Source of the DNA: an uncultured Caulobacterales bacterium
Lineage (GTDB): Bacteria; Pseudomonadota; Alphaproteobacteria; Caulobacterales; Maricaulaceae
Length of the DNA stretch: 45,783 nucleotides
Reading direction: 5' to 3'
Assembly (NCBI GenBank): GCA_937923115.1
Contig: CAKZTE010000096.1
Location: 1-45,783, forward strand
The notes under the pieces are model-generated. The model had not been told where the DNA came from and made no database searches. It saw only the letters and a program-made list of their open reading frames with translations. How positions within the stretch are numbered: the first letter of the stretch is position 1; each line of letters opens with the position of its first letter. Position numbers and translations under genes: made by a program. Of the stretch, positions 17,332 to 25,968 are shown piece by piece.

Positions 17332-18178
17332 GGTTTTGCCCCAAAGGCGCGGCGGCTAAAGCTTCAATTGCGTCCATCAAAAACCAGCCGCCGCAAGAGG
17401 TCCACGCCCCTTGAAGGCTGACGGTTGGGAGGTTGGCCATTTGCGCGCGCGCAATTGGATGATTGGCAGACCCCCACGCATCGGTGTCATTGACATTGCT
17501 GTCAAAAAAAGCGGCGGCAATCATATCGGGTTTATCGTATACCAAACGCTCTAGCGGGAGGGAACGCCAGCCTGGCTGGGTTTGAAAATTTGTTAGACCT
17601 GCTGTGACTATCATCTCGTGGATAAGCGAGCCTTCGCCCGTGGTGACGCCTGTGGGCGTCATATAAAGGGCCTCGCGTTGTGCAGATGGCGTTTTTAGCG
17701 CGCTAATACGGGCTTGCATGTCGTTTACTACCGCGAGGCCTCTTTCGGGCTCCCCGAGTTTTTCAGAGGTTTTGCGCATCACCGACATAATGCCGTCAAT
17801 GTCGCTCGCCCAGCCCAGCGTAATAACGGGCACGCCTGCGCTGTTAAAAAACCCTTCAGCATTGGGGCCTCCGCCGTAACTACGCACTATTAGATCGGGC
17901 TCTAAAATCAGCACATCTTCTGCGGTTGGCCTGACATGGGGCAGACCTTTTGCCGCCTCTCGCATATAAGAAAAATCTTTCACCGCATCAGGGGAAAGGG
18001 CGAGAATACGGCTGCGATCGACAAGTTTTAAGACAAATTGGTCTGAGCAAAAATCAAGACTCACAATACGCAGCGCTTTTTGCGCGGGGGCAACTTTCTT
18101 TTGCATAGCGCCTGTTGCCTTCGGAGGCTGGCAGCCCCCTAACACTAAAACGCTTATTATCGCTGCCAGTCTTTTCAT
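17309..18178 (-). CDS. btuF: Periplasmic cobalamin-binding protein (lipoprotein)
   Basis: A 289-residue cluster A-type substrate-binding protein. The N-terminal signal ends in the lipobox LVLGGC, so the protein is probably lipid-anchored. The body begins RIVSLDFCSDQFVLKLV and contains LILEPDLIV, which is characteristic of the BtuF/FhuD class, with a rigid helix joining two lobes. It captures the substrate in the periplasm and delivers it to BtuC. It starts 3 bases after the btuB stop codon. Confidence 0.87.
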   Translation of the reverse strand: MKRLAAIISVLVLGGCQPPKATGAMQKKVAPAQKALRIVSLDFCSDQFVLKLVDRSRILALSPDAVKDFSYMREAAKGLPHVRPTAEDVLILEPDLIVRSYGGGPNAEGFFNSAGVPVITLGWASDIDGIMSVMRKTSEKLGEPERGLAVVNDMQARISALKTPSAQREALYMTPTGVTTGEGSLIHEMIVTAGLTNFQTQPGWRSLPLERLVYDKPDMIAAAFFDSNVNDTDAWGSANHPIARAQMANLPTVSLQGAWTSCGGWFLMDAIEALAAAPLGQNREPPRDL

Positions 18179-18181
18179 AGC

Positions 18182-20059
18182 TTACTTTAATGTGAAGCCA
18201 ATGAACACGCCAGCCCCCGTATTGTTGTAGCTAAACAGATCTTGGACCGTCTGGTTGAGCAAGTTCTCACCCCGCAGCGTGACCGCGAGGCGGTGCGTGA
18301 GCGGATAAGTGAGGTTGGCCGAAAGCAGCACATAGTCACTGAGCGTCACGCGCTGCGCGGGAAAGGCGCCAAAATTGAAATCATCCTGCGCGCCGACATA
18401 GTCAGCCGCGAGCCCAAAACGCAGTCCCTCTTTGCGCTGGGATTGCCAATTGGCGGCAAGACTGCCTGTAGTCTTTGGGCGGCGAATTTCATCCTCCCCG
18501 CTATTATCCTTGGCGGAGATATTGGACACCGTACCCATTAGGGTGACGCTGTCTGATAGCGCCCAATCTACCGCGAGCTCTATGCCAGAGCGCGTGCTGT
18601 CATTCGTAAGGTTCGCAGGGCTCGAGCTAAAGTCTGGATTAAACCGCGTCGTGATTTCATTTTCTAGCGCGGCATCAAAATAGGTGAGGGAGGCTTGAAG
18701 GGTGCCTAAGTTCTGCTCATATCCCACTTCCCAGCTGTTAGACTTTTCGGGAATTAAGCCTGGGTTGCCAATAAAACTGCCGGGGAAGAATCCGAAAAGC
18801 TCAGTAAAAGTTGGGTTCTTAACGCCTGTTCCCGTGCTGGCGCGGAGTTTTCCGCCAAAACCAAAATTATAAGCCGCGCCAACGCGCCACGTTGTCGTGT
18901 CTTCAAACCGCCCGTCATTATTGTCGCGGCGCACAGAGCCATTGACCGCAGCATTGCCCAAACTCATGCGCGCTTCGCCCGCAAGCCCAAAAGTCTCAAA
19001 GCTTTGCGATTGATTAGGGTCACCAAAGACAGTGTCGGTATCAATGCGCTGATAGGTCTCATCCTCCCAATCGGCGCGGGCCGAGAGGGTGAGGCGGGCC
19101 GCGCCTCGCTCTGCAGCGAAAGAAGGGCTATAGCTAAGTTTTGTACGCTGCCCGATTGTTTCATTGGCAAAAACCCCATTAGTATCCGATACGGTGGAAA
19201 CATCCGTATAGTTAGCGCTTAGGCGGTGGCTTAGGCCCCCTGTTTGTCCAGAAAGATTTGCGCCGACGATGATTTGTTCGGCGGCGGCGTCTTGGTCTGT
19301 ATTATTCAGCGCGCCGTCAAAATCTGTATCAGAATCAAAGTCTACGTCTGAACGCCGAAAGCTGGCCAGTCCGCCAATCTGCCAATCGGGGGAGAGCGTG
19401 ATCCGTGCATTGGCTAAGATAGAATAAGCTGATGAGCCGTCTTTCTCGCCGTCAAGTCCAGCGGTGTCCACGCCGTCTGTGTCAAAGGCCGAGACGGAGA
19501 GGCCAAAGGACGCGTCTTCAACGTCAAACCCGAGGCCCGCTTGGCCGCGAAATGTATCAAACGCCCCATATTCAACTGCGGCATTCAGGCCGTCATTTTT
19601 TGTTGTGATGGCAATAACGCCGCCAATGGCGTCCGATCCATAAAGCCCTGATTGTTCGCCGCGCGCGACTTCTATGCGCGCGCTGCCAAGGCCTGACCAC
19701 AGACCAAAATCGGTTTCGCCTGTTACGGGGTTTGACACTTCAATACCGTTTAGCAGGACAAGTGTGTGATTGCCTTCGGACCCGCGCAGCCGAATTTGGG
19801 TTAGGCCGCCGGCCGCGCCTGAGCGAGAGACAGCAAGGCTAGGCACGGCGCGAAGCTGATCGGCGATATAGGGCGAGTTGCGCAGGGCAAGATCTTGCGC
19901 GTCAATAACGGTTACGCTGGTGGTGATGTCTTTTTCAGCAACGGCGCGCAGGCCGGTGACAATAATTTCATCTGTATCAGTTTGGATAGATTGCGCGAAA
20001 GCAGCGGGCGGGAGTGCGCCGCAAAGCGCCGTTCCAAGAAGAAGGGTTTTGTAAAACAT
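18182..20059 (-). CDS. btuB: TonB-dependent cobalamin receptor
   Basis: A 625-residue outer-membrane receptor. A signal peptide (residues 1-22, AFAQ) is followed by a TonB box-like segment TDEIIVTG. The plug domain follows (SVTVIDAQDL, LRGSEGNHTLVLLNGIEV, ARGEQSGLYGSDAIGGVIAITT), then a 22-strand type barrel ending in F-x-L-K. Length matches BtuB of enteric bacteria. The cobalamin riboswitch in its leader supports the substrate. It heads the btuB-F-C-D operon. Confidence 0.92.
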   Translation of the reverse strand: MFYKTLLLGTALCGALPPAAFAQSIQTDTDEIIVTGLRAVAEKDITTSVTVIDAQDLALRNSPYIADQLRAVPSLAVSRSGAAGGLTQIRLRGSEGNHTLVLLNGIEVSNPVTGETDFGLWSGLGSARIEVARGEQSGLYGSDAIGGVIAITTKNDGLNAAVEYGAFDTFRGQAGLGFDVEDASFGLSVSAFDTDGVDTAGLDGEKDGSSAYSILANARITLSPDWQIGGLASFRRSDVDFDSDTDFDGALNNTDQDAAAEQIIVGANLSGQTGGLSHRLSANYTDVSTVSDTNGVFANETIGQRTKLSYSPSFAAERGAARLTLSARADWEDETYQRIDTDTVFGDPNQSQSFETFGLAGEARMSLGNAAVNGSVRRDNNDGRFEDTTTWRVGAAYNFGFGGKLRASTGTGVKNPTFTELFGFFPGSFIGNPGLIPEKSNSWEVGYEQNLGTLQASLTYFDAALENEITTRFNPDFSSSPANLTNDSTRSGIELAVDWALSDSVTLMGTVSNISAKDNSGEDEIRRPKTTGSLAANWQSQRKEGLRFGLAADYVGAQDDFNFGAFPAQRVTLSDYVLLSANLTYPLTHRLAVTLRGENLLNQTVQDLFSYNNTGAGVFIGFTLK

Positions 20060-20170
20060 AGTCTATTCCATGAAGCCGCGCCGCGTCTGGCGGTGCGCTT
20101 AAACAACAACTAAAGGCCCGCCAAAAGGCGCAGACGTGGCCAATCACAGTCGCTGCTAGGACTACTCCTA

Positions 20171-20200
20171 ATCCGGCATGGCTGAACCCGGCCACCGGAT
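20171..20200 (-). promoter_or_regulatory. Hairpin following the riboswitch (possible expression platform)
   Basis: On the transcript, AUCCGG-UGGC pairs with GCCA-CCGGAU around an 8-base loop with a 2-base bulge. No U run follows, so it is not a simple terminator. It may act in translation control or in rho-dependent termination. Confidence 0.45.
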
Positions 20201-20204
20201 GAAC

Positions 20205-20366
20205 GACGCGATGGCAGGTTTCCTGACTTACCGCTTAGCGCTTGCGCCGCCTTCCCAAAACACAAAAGCGTTTCAGTGGCATAGGGCGTAAGCATACGGC
20301 TTACAGTTACGGGCATAGTGCCAGGTTCTCACTGGCTTCCCTTTTCACTCCTATTACAGAGCACCA
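20205..20366 (-). ncRNA. Cobalamin riboswitch
   Basis: Read on the minus strand, the leader carries the conserved parts in order: GGTGC near the 5-prime end, AAAAGGGAAGCCAGTGAGAA, a GCCCGTAACTGTAAGC core, GCCACTG, and the B12 box AAGTCAGGAAACCTGCCAT (20211-20230 on the plus strand). It lies about 150 bases upstream of btuB and should repress the operon when adenosylcobalamin or a related corrinoid is abundant. Confidence 0.96.
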
Positions 20367-20532
20367 TCTAATTTTCGCTATGAAAGATAAGCCGTAACCT
20401 GTCAATTCATGTTTATGTGGCGTGGCGAAATTAACTCAAGCTTGAGACTTAAGAGACAGTGAAGACAACTTTTAGTCTACTCAGATTCGATCAATTATGC
20501 TGAGTATTAGCAGATTCAATCGTTTTAAAGCG

Positions 20533-20547
20533 TTAACTTTACGTTAA
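20533..20547 (+). promoter_or_regulatory. CtrA-type box
   Basis: TTAACTTTACGTTAA, a perfect TTAA-N7-TTAA, 38 bases before the start of the winged-helix membrane protein gene. CtrA is the cell-cycle regulator of many alphaproteobacteria; binding here is inference. Confidence 0.55.
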
Positions 20548-20584
20548 ATCATGATAGAAATGGCGGTAATTGGGGACACAAAGA

Positions 20585-22213
20585 ATGCCGCTTTCTCATA
20601 GACGCCAAACAGTTGACCTTGAAAGCATAGAGGCCGTCATCAGTGATGTTAAGGCGTCGCGGTGTTTTGGGAAATCCTCCCGTCAGCTAAAACTATTTGA
20701 ATATTTATTAACCCGCTCCGTCTCAGGAAAGTCCTCTGAGATAACCCAATATTCTGTCGCGCTAGATGTTCTAGACCGGCCCGAAAGTTTTGACCCCACA
20801 ACAGATAGTATTGTTCGCGTAGAGCTTCATCGTCTGCGCGCCAATTTAAAGGTCTATAATAACTCAACTGGCGCAGGTTATCATATCACCGTCCCGCCTT
20901 CGAGTTTCGATATTGTCATAGAGCCACGCCGCCAATCTCTTTTATCAAAATGGTCTTTGAAATCTTGGCCTATTGTCGGGGCTTTGGTTTTGGGTGCTGC
21001 TGCGATTGGTTATGGGTTTAGCGCATTACAGCCTTCCGCTTCGCAATTTTCGGCAAGCTGCTCTGCGCTCAAACCTAATCTCAAAATTACCTATGACGGG
21101 GACTCGTCCGATGCTCAAGAGTATATTGGCAGCGTCTTGCGCTCGACTCTGTCGCAGCATACGGGCCTGAATATTCTTGAGGCTACGCAGGATTGCAGGG
21201 CAGAGGCGGCCCCTCTATTTGATGTGCAATACACCATCATCCAGCAAGAGAGCCTGTTTAACCTCGCGATTAAAGTGCTCAATGTTGAAAAAAATGAGAT
21301 CGTAGAATCGCGCCATATCGTGGGTACGATTGATGACACCCAAAAAGACACGGCGCTTTATTATAAACTTGTGGAAACCGCCAATGGGCTCGCCATGCCA
21401 AGCGGAACATTGGCCCGCTATGCCGCGAGGGGCCGCTGGAGTTTGCCTGAAGCGCAAGCAAGTTATGCCTGCTTAGTGGCGATGTACGACTCTTATGCAG
21501 GCGAAATTGACCAAGAATTTGAAACAATCCATGAATGCCTCGAGACATCTGTACAGAGCGGTTTTGCGCCGCTCGATAATGTCGGGGCCTTAGCCTCGAG
21601 TTATCTGGATCAATACCGCAATCAGCGTCGGTCAAACGAAAGCGATCCCCTCGCCGCGGCTAAGGCGCTTTTTGAAGCGCATGGTGATGGCTGGATTGAA
21701 AGTAATGAATTTGCGATTGCGAAAATCTATTACGAAGCGGATCGGCCAGAATTCAACGCCGAGAGAATGGAATTTGTTCTAGCAGCGTCTGAGGCGAAAT
21801 TTAATACAAATCCGCAGGTTCTCTTTATGATTGCGGCGAATTATGGTTACGCGCTGGGGCAGTGGGACAAAGCTAAAGCTTTGTCAGATTACGCAAAACG
21901 TATTTATGACATTAGAGACCAGTCCATATTTGAGATTGATGCGTCTCACGCGATTGTCACCCAGGCTTCTGGCGCGGCCTTTGAGCATTGCTATAAATTT
22001 TATTCGGAAAGTTCCGTGTTTGTGAATATAGTCGTAAACGCTTGCGCGCGTTTGGATGAGAATGATGCTTGGCTTAAAGTGACAGAAGATAATCTTGTGC
22101 GCTCTGGCATGAGCGAATTTTCTGACAGGATAGGCTATATGGATAAACATGTTCATGACCCAGTGTTTATGACCCGTCTTAAAACGATTCTCGCGGATGA
22201 TTCTGGCGATTAG
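20585..22213 (+). CDS. Winged-helix membrane protein with periplasmic C-terminal domain
   Basis: About 542 residues from ATG 20585, which has GGGGA 8 bases upstream. The track uses a TTG at 20570 with no ribosome site. Residues 25-110 hold a winged-helix-like module found in alphaproteobacterial membrane regulators (LFEYLLTRSVSGKSSEI, FDPTTDSIVRVELHRLRANLKVYY-like, GYHITVPP). One membrane helix lies at about 128-147, with basic residues before it (PRRQSLLSKWSLKS), placing the DNA-binding-like part inside. The remaining 390 residues would be periplasmic, rich in helices and possibly TPR-like, with cysteines that could pair. It fits a one-component membrane regulator; target genes are unknown. 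A CtrA-type box lies just upstream. Confidence 0.7.
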   Translation: MPLSHRRQTVDLESIEAVISDVKASRCFGKSSRQLKLFEYLLTRSVSGKSSEITQYSVALDVLDRPESFDPTTDSIVRVELHRLRANLKVYNNSTGAGYHITVPPSSFDIVIEPRRQSLLSKWSLKSWPIVGALVLGAAAIGYGFSALQPSASQFSASCSALKPNLKITYDGDSSDAQEYIGSVLRSTLSQHTGLNILEATQDCRAEAAPLFDVQYTIIQQESLFNLAIKVLNVEKNEIVESRHIVGTIDDTQKDTALYYKLVETANGLAMPSGTLARYAARGRWSLPEAQASYACLVAMYDSYAGEIDQEFETIHECLETSVQSGFAPLDNVGALASSYLDQYRNQRRSNESDPLAAAKALFEAHGDGWIESNEFAIAKIYYEADRPEFNAERMEFVLAASEAKFNTNPQVLFMIAANYGYALGQWDKAKALSDYAKRIYDIRDQSIFEIDASHAIVTQASGAAFEHCYKFYSESSVFVNIVVNACARLDENDAWLKVTEDNLVRSGMSEFSDRIGYMDKHVHDPVFMTRLKTILADDSGD

Positions 22214-22247
22214 ACCTCTGTTAAAAACACTACTTTAAATTTTATTG

Positions 22248-22291
22248 TTGACTTTCTTAAGGTTGTAATCATATCTATGACTGCAATCATA
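22248..22291 (+). promoter_or_regulatory. Sigma-70-like promoter with two direct repeats
   Basis: TTGACT (22248-22253) and TATCTA (22272-22277) are separated by 18 bases. TGTAATCATA (22264-22273) and TGCAATCATA (22282-22291) form a direct repeat with an 18-base period, overlapping the spacer and flanking the -10. A tandem-bound repressor is a reasonable guess. Confidence 0.5.
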
Positions 22292-22308
22292 AATAGAAAG
22301 GTAAAATT

Positions 22309-22563
22309 ATGAAACTGCTATATCTTACAACCACTGCTATAACTCTTGGTGCTTTTGGCACCGCTCACGCTGAAACCCCTTCAGTCACCACTCTGTCTAC
22401 GGCGCAGTTCACGCAAATGCAGGAGGCGGTGCAAACGGCTTCATCGGCGATTGGTCTTCACACAGGTGACTTTCAAATCAATACACGAGCCGCAAAAACG
22501 CAGCACATGTATAAAGGCGACGGCGCGTCATTGATGTTCACTATCCGTCGTCATAGAGACTAG
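22309..22563 (+). CDS. Small secreted protein, unknown
   Basis: An 84-residue protein with a signal peptide (residues 1-21, cleavage after AHA). The mature part of about 63 residues is rich in threonine, serine and glutamine in its first half and basic at its end (IRRHRD). No family is recognised and there are no cysteines. RBS AAAGG precedes ATG 22309. It is followed 8 bases later by the unknown 343-residue protein, so the two are probably cotranscribed. The surrounding membrane proteins with periplasmic domains make a periplasmic partner role conceivable, but this is speculation. Confidence 0.65.
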   Translation: MKLLYLTTTAITLGAFGTAHAETPSVTTLSTAQFTQMQEAVQTASSAIGLHTGDFQINTRAAKTQHMYKGDGASLMFTIRRHRD

Positions 22564-22571
22564 AGAGACCA

Positions 22572-23603
22572 TTGTTCTTATCTTACGATACTGTTGAAGC
22601 TTTCGCTGTGAAGCGAAATCCTTCGATGAGCTTTCCATTCTTGAAAGAGAATGGGGAGCTCCTTTCCGTTTGCGCCAATGCGGCCGTTCTTATTGAACCC
22701 AGAGCGTTGGAACTTTACATGAATTTCTACGACAATGCGGTGAAGCTGACCGAGCGCTATCCCCAATATTACCGTTTTACGTTGGGAATGGTTCTGGACC
22801 TTGAACTGGGCGGCATTGTTGGGGATCAGGGACAAAGGCTCGCGCGTTATATTGCCCAAGAAAACTATGTCCGCTTTGATACATCAGATGTCAGAAAGCT
22901 CGAAACCCTCTCTATGCTCCGTCAAGCGGGCCAGATGTCTCAAGAAAACGAAACACTCTATGAGGATATAGTCGGACGCATTGATGACTTTGTGCAAAAT
23001 CCCGCTTGGTATACAAAATTCAATAAGCCCCTATTCTATGACCTGACTCATATCATCTTTTTCCTGACAGATTATGGAAAGCAGCCAAACCCGCTGCAAA
23101 GCGATCTGAACGCCTGCCTTATGCACATGGGGACTTTAGCCTTGCTTGATAATGATGCCGATCTGTTATCAGAGATTTGTGTGTGTCTTTTATATATCGG
23201 GCGCCCTGTTCCTGAGTATTGGGATGCCTACCTTACGCAATATAGCCGCGCAATTCGAATTACCTATGACGGCACTGTTGCTTCGGCGCTGAATCCGAAT
23301 GTTGACGAATATCACATTTATCTGGTCCTCAATGCTTATCATGCTGTACGGGGACGGCCGGTTTTCCAAACACGGTTTCGCGGCCGCGCCCCAAGCTTCT
23401 CGCTTCCGCAGGCCCAGCCCACAGTGCTGGAAAAACTCTCTCATTTCTCGCACCAGCAGCATTTCGCCGCTAAGCGCCGCCCGGAACCTTTGGGTAAATT
23501 TGTTACGACTTTGGACAAGACCGACTATTGTCATTGGCAAAGCACATTGGCGTCTTCCAAAAACGGACAAGACCTTATCGAGGCTTTCTCAGGTCTGTCT
23601 TAG
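22572..23603 (+). CDS. Conserved-looking protein of unknown function, 343 residues
   Basis: A soluble, mostly helical protein without signal peptide or membrane segment. Recognisable stretches include MNFYDNAVKLTERYPQYYRFTLGMVLDLE and DEYHIYLVLNAYHAVRGRPVFQTRF. It resembles uncharacterised alphaproteobacterial proteins of this size, but I cannot name the family. The start is uncertain: the TTG at 22572 follows AGAGAG, and the next in-frame ATG is residue 19. The stop codon TAG (23601-23603) falls inside the first of three tandem 19-bp repeats. The gene sits between a secreted protein and a TIR-domain protein, all on the plus strand. Confidence 0.7.
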   Translation: MFLSYDTVEAFAVKRNPSMSFPFLKENGELLSVCANAAVLIEPRALELYMNFYDNAVKLTERYPQYYRFTLGMVLDLELGGIVGDQGQRLARYIAQENYVRFDTSDVRKLETLSMLRQAGQMSQENETLYEDIVGRIDDFVQNPAWYTKFNKPLFYDLTHIIFFLTDYGKQPNPLQSDLNACLMHMGTLALLDNDADLLSEICVCLLYIGRPVPEYWDAYLTQYSRAIRITYDGTVASALNPNVDEYHIYLVLNAYHAVRGRPVFQTRFRGRAPSFSLPQAQPTVLEKLSHFSHQQHFAAKRRPEPLGKFVTTLDKTDYCHWQSTLASSKNGQDLIEAFSGLS

Positions 23604-23655
23604 AGCGATCAGACTTGCTTAGAGCGACCAGACTTGCTTAGAGCGATCAGACTTG
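23599..23655 (+). repeat. Three tandem 19-bp repeats
   Basis: CTTAGAGCGATCAGACTTG occurs three times without gaps (23599-23617, 23618-23636, 23637-23655); the middle copy has one change (GACC for GATC). The array covers the stop codon of the upstream gene and lies about 90 bases before the TIR gene. No spacers occur, so it is not CRISPR. Confidence 0.9.
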
Positions 23656-23745
23656 GGCTAAGGCGGGCGCTTCCTGCTATCCTAAGTTCTTTCTCCTATT
23701 TACATCTCTTGCACTGGGGTTAAACTCAGGCGGGGGAGTATTTAG

Positions 23746-25251
23746 ATTACGGCGCAATATAGATACGCAGGTTTTTTGTCATATGCGCATGCCGATGCGG
23801 ATATTGCCGCGCGACTGCATAGAGCCATAGAGACGTACCGCGTTCCTAAAACTCTTACGGCACGCGGTAAGAAAAAACTCGCGCCGATTTTTCGCGATAC
23901 CGCGGAACTCACGGCGCATCATAATCTGTCTGAGAAAATCCGAGAGGCCGTAAACCGCTCGCGATTTTTGATTGTATTGTGCTCGCCAGCCGCAAAGATA
24001 TCTCACTGGGTCAATGAAGAAGTGCGGCTATTTAGAAAAATTCACGGCGATGAAGCAGTGCTGTGCGTGCTGGCGACCGGAACGCCTGAGACCTCTTTCC
24101 CTCCAGCTCTGACGGAGGGCGGGCGCGAACCGCTCGCCGCGAACCTCTCGGGCGGGAAGGATAGTTTTCGTCTCGGCGTGACGCAATTGGCCGCCGCCAT
24201 GCTCGGAGTTGGACTAGACGCGCTTATACAGCGAGAAGAACAGAGGCGCAGAAACAGATTATGGCTAATAACCTCCAGCTCTGTGCTGTTCTCTGCTATT
24301 ATGGGCGGTATGGCCTTTACCGCTGTGAAGGCGCAAAATGCAGCGGAGACAAGCCGCAGCGAAGCCGAGAAGATGGTTGAGTTCATGCTTACAGATTTAC
24401 GGCAGGATTTAGCGCCAATCGGAAAGCTAGATATTCTGAATAATGTCGGAAGCCGCGCCGCTGAATATTATAATGCTATTCCGAATGCCAATATGGATGA
24501 CGACCGGTTGGCACGGGAAGCGCGCGCTCGGCATTTGCTGGCGGAAGTTGCTCTGGATCAGGGAGATATCGCCAAAGCCGAAGCTGAAATAGAAGCCGCT
24601 TATCTTGCAACCCAAGAGGTCTTGCGGCGTAATCCAAAACAAACCGGGCCCCTTTTTGCTCACGCACAAAGTGCTTATTGGCAAGGTGAGCTGCGACGCC
24701 GTGCAAAAAAGTACCCGCAGATCATCCCATATTGGCAAGAGTACGAAGCTTTAAGCGCTCAACTGCACGGCCATAATCCAGACAATGTTGACTGGATAAA
24801 GGAGGCGGCCTTCGCGCAAAATAATTTAGGCTTCGCCCTAAGACAGCTCAAGGAGTACGATAAGGCGCTCGTGCATTACGAAGCCTCTACAGAATTGTTC
24901 AAGCGCGCATTAAGCCTTTCACCGGGGGATAGTCTTATCTCTTTTGAGCTCGCCAACGTTCTTGCAGGCGCTTCACTATTGGCTTCTAATCTTGGCCAGC
25001 ATCGCGCAGCAAAATCATATCGTCTTGAGCAAATTGAGATTTATGAGGCCCTCCTTTTGGATGACCCAAAGAATTATCCGCTTCTATTTCGCAAAGCCCA
25101 ATCCATGCGGGTTTTCTTTGAAAATTTTGAACCCGATGAAAGCGTGCGGGCGGCGGGTTTAAACGAGGTGAAATCTCAGCTCCGTTTACTCATTGAGCAT
25201 GATGCCAATAACATTTTATGGAACCAAGAATATGAGATGATTAAACCTTAG
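23746..25251 (+). CDS. TIR domain / membrane helix / TPR protein
   Basis: About 501 residues if translation begins at ATT 23746, 491 from the TTG 23776 in the ORF track. The frame upstream of the TTG reads YRYAGFLSYAHADAD, which completes the first TIR strand, and GGGGGAG lies 7 bases before the ATT; an in-frame TAG directly precedes it. TIR features: FLSYAHAD, DTAEL, SRFLIVLCSP and SHWVNEEVRLF, where the second glutamate fits the catalytic position of NAD-cleaving TIR domains. A membrane helix lies about 160 residues in, after basic QRRRNR, so the TIR side is cytoplasmic and the TPR-rich C-terminal 300 residues periplasmic. NADase activity and a defence role are inference. Confidence 0.85.
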   Translation: MTAQYRYAGFLSYAHADADIAARLHRAIETYRVPKTLTARGKKKLAPIFRDTAELTAHHNLSEKIREAVNRSRFLIVLCSPAAKISHWVNEEVRLFRKIHGDEAVLCVLATGTPETSFPPALTEGGREPLAANLSGGKDSFRLGVTQLAAAMLGVGLDALIQREEQRRRNRLWLITSSSVLFSAIMGGMAFTAVKAQNAAETSRSEAEKMVEFMLTDLRQDLAPIGKLDILNNVGSRAAEYYNAIPNANMDDDRLAREARARHLLAEVALDQGDIAKAEAEIEAAYLATQEVLRRNPKQTGPLFAHAQSAYWQGELRRRAKKYPQIIPYWQEYEALSAQLHGHNPDNVDWIKEAAFAQNNLGFALRQLKEYDKALVHYEASTELFKRALSLSPGDSLISFELANVLAGASLLASNLGQHRAAKSYRLEQIEIYEALLLDDPKNYPLLFRKAQSMRVFFENFEPDESVRAAGLNEVKSQLRLLIEHDANNILWNQEYEMIKP

Positions 25252-25265
25252 CCTAACGTCGTGGC

Positions 25266-25892
25266 CTAATTTCCTTGATCTGTACCATCGTTATTTGTAC
25301 CGGGATCAATGATAATTGGCGTTTCCATTGCAATGCCGTCAATCATTTGGGAAATAGTCACATGAAGGTTAAATTTTAGGCCTTCAGGGTTACTGCGGCA
25401 GCGATTGGCCAATAGCAGGTAATTTCTGTCATTGAGCGTGCAAATTTTCTCAAAGTTTCTGAGTAAATCATCCCGATCATTCTCTGTGCTATATTGCTGC
25501 CCTTTAGAGAATTTCCAATTATCTCGAGGGAGATGAAATAACACCCAAACATGTTTGTTCATGTTTAAATCAAGCGGTGTTGGAAGCGGGCCTTCCTTCG
25601 AGTCGCCTTCTTTGAAGTAGCTAATGTAGTCATCAAAGACGCTTTGTACATCAAAGGGATTAAGATGTGTGTTTGACATAAAGTCTGGAATTTCGTCTTT
25701 ACAGTTTTCAAAAACATGTTCGACTTTATCCGCTTTAATGCGGTTACGGGTGAGTTCGCCGTCGCGGTTAATATTAATGGCAACAGGCAGGAGAATGGGT
25801 GTCGGACCGGGACGGTCCTTTTGATATTCATCCCAATCTTTGAGATAACGCTGATTGGGGTTGATGGTCTTTTTTGATGTTGGTCTGGACAT
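25266..25892 (-). CDS. Unknown protein, 208 residues
   Basis: A soluble protein without signal or membrane helix. The N-terminus is basic and polar; the middle contains PVAININRDGELTRNRIKADKVEHVFENC, and the C-terminus FNLHVTISQMIDGIAMETPIIIDPGTNND suggests beta strands. I do not recognise the family. RBS GGGAG precedes ATG 25892. It begins 76 bases after the protease gene on the same strand, so the two form a probable operon convergent with the TIR gene, whose stop is 14 bases away. Confidence 0.7.
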   Translation of the reverse strand: MSRPTSKKTINPNQRYLKDWDEYQKDRPGPTPILLPVAININRDGELTRNRIKADKVEHVFENCKDEIPDFMSNTHLNPFDVQSVFDDYISYFKEGDSKEGPLPTPLDLNMNKHVWVLFHLPRDNWKFSKGQQYSTENDRDDLLRNFEKICTLNDRNYLLLANRCRSNPEGLKFNLHVTISQMIDGIAMETPIIIDPGTNNDGTDQGN

Positions 25893-25968
25893 GTGGGTCT
25901 CCCATTTCGATGGTCTTAAGTTAATGCGGTCTGTTTAAGGGAGTTCAGTTTTTTGTCTGTGACCAGAA

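Noticed and set aside
20171-20200. Intrinsic terminator after the riboswitch
   Set aside because: Stem is good, but no U run follows on the minus-strand transcript.
23599-23655. Possible CRISPR array
   Set aside because: The 19-bp units abut without spacers and no cas gene is present.
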